Assembly: GCA_950295325.1 (NCBI GenBank)
Contig: OX485804.1
Coordinates: 14,262,001-14,326,000, forward strand
Reading direction: 5' to 3'
From: Polytrichum commune
Lineage: Eukaryota; Streptophyta; Polytrichopsida; Polytrichales; Polytrichaceae
Length of the DNA stretch: 64,000 bases
The translations under genes and the position numbers were made by a program. Of this stretch, positions 59,241 through 64,000 are shown piece by piece. Under the pieces are notes generated by a model that saw nothing but the letters and a program-made list of their open reading frames with translations, made no database searches and was not told where the DNA came from. Position 1 is the first letter of the stretch. Each line of letters starts with the position of its first letter.

Positions 59241-60393
59241 CCGAACGGAACGAGGCGCATCGTTCCAAGGCCAGATCAAAGAGCTTCTTTGGTGCGGCAA
59301 ATGCACGAGGAGCTTGGACATTTTGGAGTGCGAAAGACGCACTCTATGTTGCACAACCAATATTGGTGGACTGGTATGTATCAACAGGTTGCCACTTATA
59401 TTTATCGGTGTGAAGTATGTGACCGGGTCAGGTCAAGTTTTAATACTTTGTCACCTCAACTTCAGTCTTTACCTATTATGGGCTTGGGATATCGTTGGTC
59501 TTTGGATTTTGCCGGACCGCTTACTATCACTCCACGTGGTTCCAAGTATGTGTTTGTGATGGTGGAGCATTTTAGTAAGTGGATTGAACTCGTGGCTCTT
59601 CCCCAAAATTCCTCAGAATTGGCGGCTATGGCATTTCTTGATCGAGTTTTGGCACGGTTTGGAGCACCTGCAGAGGTGTTGACGGATCAAGGGAGAGAAT
59701 TCCTTGGATCTTTCAAGGCTTTGTGTACCAAGGCTTTGATTGATCATCGGACAACTTCCAGAGATCACCCTGAGGCAGATGGCTTAGCTGAACGAGTTGT
59801 TCAGACGGTTAAGCGCGGTTTGCGGAAATATGGATTGCTTCATGGCAACCATCGCGATTGGGACTTGATGTTACCATGGATAGCAATGGGTTATCGTTTC
59901 AGCAGGCAAGCATCTTTGGCATCCTATAGTCCTTACCAACTCTTGTATGAACGGGAACCAATTTTACCTAGCTCGGTGCGAGAGAAATTGGCTCCCGTGG
60001 TAAACTTGGATGATCCAGATGTTTGGGCTCAATGTCTTCATGACCGAGCAACATTCTTCCAAAAGGCCATGCCTATGGCTATGGAGAACTTAAATATTGC
60101 TCAACATCGTGATACATTACGGTATGTCTGGATCCGCAGTGGAGCTTATCGACCTCAGGTTCGTAGATTTCCCAAGGGGAATTATGTTTACTTGCAACGG
60201 GAGGCACCTACGACATTGGATGTCAAGGCTGGGCGCACGATTTTGCGGGTAAAAGATGTCTTGCCAAGTGGTATATTATTGCTTGAAGGCAAGGATGGAC
60301 GGGAATGTCGTGAGCATTCAAAGAATTGTGCTCCATGTCACCTTCCCATCGACGGCTCTGTGCATCCCGAGTTGGCGGTTGTACCACAGGATT
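59241..60393 (+). pseudogene. pol part 5: integrase
   Basis: Inserts the cDNA into the host genome. The HHCC zinc finger is HEELGHFGVRKTH...YRCEVCDRV. The DDE core shows YRWSLDFAGPL, VLTDQGREFLGS and SRDHPEADGLAERVVQ. The C-terminal region (RRFPKGNYVYLQRE...) is the GPY/F-like part that follows the core in gypsy integrases. No stop after 59240. The open frame runs on into the PHD finger, with no chromodomain seen. Confidence 0.92.
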
Positions 60394-60575
60394 TGCCTTG
60401 TTATGTTTGTGGAGAGAAGAAAGGAGCTGTAACAATGTTATTGTGCGACCAATGTCAACGTGGATGGCACATGACATGTTTGACACCTCCCCTTTTTATT
60501 CTTCCTTCTGGCAATTGGGTTTGTCCTCGTTGTCGGAAAGCCTCTCATTTTGTGGCCGTTAATGGTCATGATTGA
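60394..60575 (+). other. PHD finger fused to the integrase C-terminus
   Basis: CYVCGEKKG...LLCDQCQRGWHMTC...NWVCPRCRK gives the full C4-H-C3 pattern of a PHD finger, including the conserved Trp before the last Cys pair. PHD fingers bind the tail of histone H3, often according to the methylation state of Lys4. At the end of an integrase it could steer insertion, as chromodomains do in chromoviruses; that role is inference. The frame ends at 60573-60575. Confidence 0.88.
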
Positions 60576-60900
60576 GAATTTTGTGGATGTTTACCACATG
60601 TTTTAGTGGTGAAGTTGTTATTTAGTTGGTTGGAAATTTTATGGAATTAAGACCACATTGAAAGAGTTATCCAAGAATTCAACATTAATTGTTGAAGGCG
60701 ATTAAGGATGGGGCTCACATTGCACCCAGCCTACAGTTCTTGGATTACTTTGTCAATCACGAGTTTAATTCCTTCGATTACTACTACCCAATTAAATATG
60801 TATAGATGTAGCAACAACTTCATCATGTTCAACAACTCTACCGATGAGTGTGTTTGTTCCTAGCCGATTGGAGGGGCTCCTTATCTGCTAGTGGGGGCAC
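60576..60900 (+). other. Non-coding region between pol and the 3' LTR
   Basis: No open frame. A purine-rich stretch (AGTGGGGGCAC, about 60889-60900) may be the polypurine tract, but it lies about 110 bp upstream of the TGTC start of the 3' LTR. Confidence 0.5.
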
Positions 60901-61548
60901 TTGAAGAGGTGGTTGTTTAGCATTTTAGTTTGCTATTTTATTTTGCTAATTGATGTTGACAACGACACTCGATCTGTTGTATTTAACGATCTTAGTTTAC
61001 ACGACAGTTGTCACGTGAGCTGACATCGGGGGCTAAGTTACGTCAATTTAGGAGTAAATGGACTCCATTAGGAGTCCATGTGTGTTGGGATGAGTAACGG
61101 ACTCCATTGGGAATCCTAGTTAGTTGTTCATCCACTCCATGGATGAACTCCACATAGGATTGGGGTTGTATGGAGAGGAAGGCCTCTTGACTTGCCATTG
61201 TTGTCAAGTCAAGTCTTGTGAGTGTGTTTTGAGAGAGAGAGAGCTTGTTGTTGCTTTCTCATGGCTATGGTGTAGTAGATTATGAGTAAAGCCTTTGCAT
61301 TCTTTCTCCACCACTTGCACTCTTGGATTCTCCCTTCGTGGAGTGAGAGATAGCTTGACTCTTGTGTGTGAATTTCAGAGTTTCTTAAGCTTTGTAAGAA
61401 GACATTTTAGTTTCTCAAGCTTGGAGAGGGAAACCCTCATCTTGAAGAGGTGGTTGTTTAGCATTTTAGTTTGCTATTTTATTTTGCTAATTGATGTTGA
61501 CAACGACACTTGATCTGTTGTGTTTAACGATCTTAGTTTACACGACAA
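60901..61548 (+). repeat. 3' LTR with a flanking 107-bp direct duplication
   Basis: 61009-61440 is the counterpart of the 5' LTR. It is bracketed by two copies of a roughly 107-bp segment starting CTTGAAGAGGTGG (60901-61006 and 61441-61548), both ending TTACACGACA and differing by two or three bases. The join GACA-GT-TGTC at 61003-61012 looks like two LTR ends placed head to tail. Confidence 0.8.
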
Positions 61549-61808
61549 AGCACTTCAAGATTGATAGTTTGATTGGGTATTAGTGGTTTGATTGCATTAT
61601 GCTTATATTCACATGTCATATATGACATAACATAATTGATATTTGTATCATTTTTTTAATTTAAAAATGTTATTTTTAGAACCCGTCCAAAGTGAATTTG
61701 ACACGTCCCAAAACCGGTTCATTTTCTAAGAACCCGTCCACTGGAAATGTTTTTTTTTTATGAACATGTCCCTAGACATGTTAGGGACCTTGTGAAAAAA
61801 CACCCCTG
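61549..61808. other. Right arm of the hAT-like element
   Basis: 260 bp of A+T-rich sequence with ACCCGTCC/CCCAAAACCGGT words also present in the left arm, ending in the TIR. No coding capacity. Confidence 0.8.
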
Positions 61809-63010
61809 CTCACAGGGTTACTCCTAATGCTATTTTGCTGCAGTAACATACTCTAAAGCAAATCTTTCAAGTGGTTACTATGGAAAGACTTAGGGTATGT
61901 TCATAAGAACGTTTACCATTTTTGACCAACTCTCATCTGGTCAATCAGACTCCATAAGTAATAGTCTCTGTAGTCATATAGTTATACAACATTATTATGT
62001 TGAAATTCCACAGTACTGTAGTTGTAACATACCTCATATAGTCAGTGTATGTACTGAATCTGTATATCCTTATCATCTGTGTTTGACTACCTCAACAGGT
62101 TATCGAAGCATGTAATAAGTATGAGTATAGTCATAATTATTTAACATGTCTCTCGTATATGATCATATTCAAAGAAACTTCAGGTGCAAGGATCCATGAA
62201 GTTTCCTTTTCTGCATCAATCCAGTAAACCAAGCTCTCACAGGGTTACTCCTGATGCTCACAGCATGGTTCTGAATCTTATTATTTAGAAAGGTCTTTAT
62301 TTCGCCTAATCAGCAAACCAATTTTAAGTATGAGTATCTTCACAGATTTGCTGCAGTCACATACTCTGAAGCAAAAATCTCAAGTGGTTATTATGGAAAG
62401 ACTTAGGGTGTGTTCCATAAGAACTTTTTCCTTTTCTAACCAGCTCTCGTCTGGTCAATAAGACTACATAAGTAATAGTCTCTGTAGTCATATAGTTTAT
62501 ACATCATTATTATGTTGAAATTCCTCAGTACTATAGTTGTAGCATACCTCATATAGTCAGTGTATGTACTGAATATGTATATCCTATCATCACAGTTCGA
62601 CTAACTCAACAGGTTATCGAAGCATGTAATAAGTATGGGTATAGTCATAATTATTCAACATATCTCTCATATATGATCATATTCAAAGAAACATCAAATG
62701 CAAGGAACCATGAAGTTTCCTTTTCGATTCAGTAAACCAAGCTCTCACCAGGTTACTTCTAATGCTCACTGCATGGTACTGCATTTTATTATTTCGTCTC
62801 ATCAGCAAACCAATGAGTATCTTCACAAATTCGTTGTAGTAACATACTCTGAAACAAATCTCTCAAGTGGTCACTATGGAACGGCTTAGGGTGTGTTCCA
62901 TAAGAACCTTATTTCCTCTCTGACCACCTCTATTCTGGTCAATAAGACTACATAAGGAATAGTCTCTGTAGTCATATAGCTATACAACATTATTATGTTG
63001 AAATTCCCCA
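61809..63010 (+). repeat. Tandem repeat units of about 430-510 bp
   Basis: Units start near 61,811, 62,236 and 62,747 with CTCTCAC(A/C)(A/G)GGTTACT. Each contains CTCAAGTGGTTA, ACTTAGGGT, TAGTCTCTGTAGTCATATAG and ACATTATTATGTTGAAATTCC. The part left of the hAT-like element (45,050-45,316) belongs to the same array. Open frames are short and not conserved between units, so they look non-coding. Confidence 0.8.
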
Positions 63011-63954
63011 GTATTTGTCAGATTATATTGGTAGCAAATAACAAGCATGGAAACAGATCAGAATATCGCTGCATTGTTTTAACGGCCATAACAAGTTCTT
63101 ATTACCCGTCTGTCATAGCAGGTATATGTATCCATCAATATGTAGAGTGTATATACTGTTTGTCATCAAGAAAGCTAAGCTCATGGTCAGTATTTCAAAT
63201 TTCAATGAGAAATTTCTTGGGAAATAGCCATGAGTGGACAATTCTTCGGAAGGTGCTCAGCACTTGTAGAAGAGGTCTTCACCTGTGCCCATGCTCCCCA
63301 CAATTACAAGAAAAGTTAGTAGAGCGTACATCAGGTGTCAACGGACCTCTTACTTGTTATCGATGTCAACAAGTCTATACATCTTCCTTGGAACTTATAA
63401 AATATTCAATATCATCTACATATAGTTGCATATATTGAAACTGTTCTTGAAACAAAAATTGGGTAAAATCAGATAGTAGCTGGATTTCCCCTGTATTTCT
63501 ATTCATTCTCAAGTGTCATCTGTGTAGTTGTGCAACTCTTTAGAATAACACCTTGAAGTCACTGTCGGGTGAGCTCTTCTTGCTCATCTTGATGCAACTT
63601 TTCGTACTAGAACTTGTGTGAACCCTGTCTCCAAAGCTTGATTGAATTGCTATGAAGCAGGTAATCAAATTACACGAATACTGCAGTAAGTGTATCACTG
63701 TTTATTCTATGATCGACTGTTCACAGAGCCTTCAAAGCTTTCACGCTCATCTCGCAGTCTATCATCCTACTTGCATCGGCTGATTGCTGAGGAACTTTCT
63801 TGAGCAACTACTTTCAGGGCCTGACTCATTAGGCCGAGGGTGACTCTGCATTGACAGACTTCACCCTTATGTATCGGTTCTTATATAATATTGTAGTTTG
63901 TCTCATTTTCGGGCAGCCCGTAAGAAATTTTACGTAACCCGTACTTTCAGAGTT
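63011..63954. other. Non-coding, no gene recognised
   Basis: An open frame at 62995-63438 has no recognisable product, and its start overlaps the repeat array. Nothing else was seen. Confidence 0.4.
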
Positions 63955-63981
63955 GAGAGAGAGAGAGAGAGAGAGAGAGAG
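63955..63981 (+). repeat. GA microsatellite
   Basis: (GA)n, about 13 units. Confidence 0.9.
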
Positions 63982-64000
63982 CATTTCTTGAGCAATTCTA

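Larger units (their letters stand above)
46270..61548 (+). mobile_element. Ty3/gypsy LTR retrotransposon with methyltransferase and PHD finger
   Basis: The element starts TGTCACGTGAG and ends TTACACGACA (TG...CA with TGTC/GACA). A possible 4-bp target duplication AAGC lies just outside. Order: LTR, gag, protease, C5-methyltransferase, reverse transcriptase, RNase H, integrase, PHD finger, LTR. Integrase after RNase H places it in Ty3/gypsy (Metaviridae) rather than copia. It is interrupted at the gag/pol border by a 5.5-kb DNA transposon (49,396-54,902). Without that it is about 9.8 kb. pol has multiple stops and frame changes, so this copy is defective. Confidence 0.9.
45317..61808. mobile_element. 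Non-autonomous hAT-like element hosting a retrotransposon
   Basis: Ends are CAGGGCTGTTTTTTCACAAAG and, at the right, CTTGTGAAAAAACACCCCTG. A perfect 8-bp target duplication, CTCACAGG, lies at 45309-45316 and 61809-61816. The CAGGG start and 8-bp duplication are typical of hAT. The uninterrupted site AAGCTCTCACAGGGTTACTCC is preserved in the next repeat unit at about 62,232. Without the retrotransposon the element is about 1.2 kb (45317-46269 and 61549-61808) and has no transposase. Subterminal words ACCCGTCC and CCCAAAACCGGT recur at both ends. Confidence 0.9.

Noticed and set aside
62995-63438. 147-residue open frame as a gene
   Set aside because: Its start lies in the tandem repeat array and the protein has no recognisable family or splice context.

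Overview
The window is nuclear DNA of a plant-lineage eukaryote. The evidence is spliced genes with GT-AG introns, a GT61-type Golgi glycosyltransferase, FAR1/MuDR-like and Ty3/gypsy elements, and a degenerate plant-type telomere motif. A Ty3/gypsy element carrying a cytosine-5 DNA methyltransferase has been reported from charophyte algae, so a charophyte (Chara- or Klebsormidium-like) is my best guess. That is inference, because the window holds no marker gene. Most of the sequence is nested transposable elements; one clear host gene was found.

Region by region. 1-5.7 kb is A+T-rich intergenic DNA with one possible SINE. 5.7-9.7 kb (minus) is a four-exon GT61 glycosyltransferase gene that appears intact. 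11.08-35.84 kb is a Mutator-like element (MULE) with about 230-250 bp terminal inverted repeats (TIRs) and a perfect 9-bp target duplication. Its transposase gene is split by a 16.2-kb second element (17,507-33,743), whose removal restores the reading frame. That inner element carries a DUF7869-type transposase-like gene, a damaged minus-strand gene with a ParB/DGQH-like motif, a coiled coil and possibly an FCP1/HAD phosphatase end, and about 30 copies of a 22-bp palindrome found nowhere else in the window. 35.9-45.3 kb is non-coding and holds three Harbinger-type MITEs, one element with G-tract TIRs and 8-bp target duplications, and a further MITE.

45.3-61.8 kb is a nest of insertions. A non-autonomous hAT-like element (8-bp target duplication, with the matching empty site preserved in a neighbouring repeat) contains a Ty3/gypsy retrotransposon. 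That retrotransposon is split between gag and pol by a third, 5.5-kb DNA transposon carrying its own spliced transposase and a convergent accessory gene, with two MITEs at or inside those genes. The retrotransposon order is gag, protease, C5-methyltransferase, reverse transcriptase, RNase H, integrase, PHD finger. Its pol is broken by stops and frameshifts although the comparable LTR parts are about 99% identical.

61.8-64 kb is a tandemly repeated non-coding region that also flanks the hAT on its left, followed by a short GA repeat. The most noteworthy items are the retrotransposon that carries a DNA-methyl 'writer' and a histone 'reader' domain, and the palindrome-rich cargo element with its ParB-like gene.
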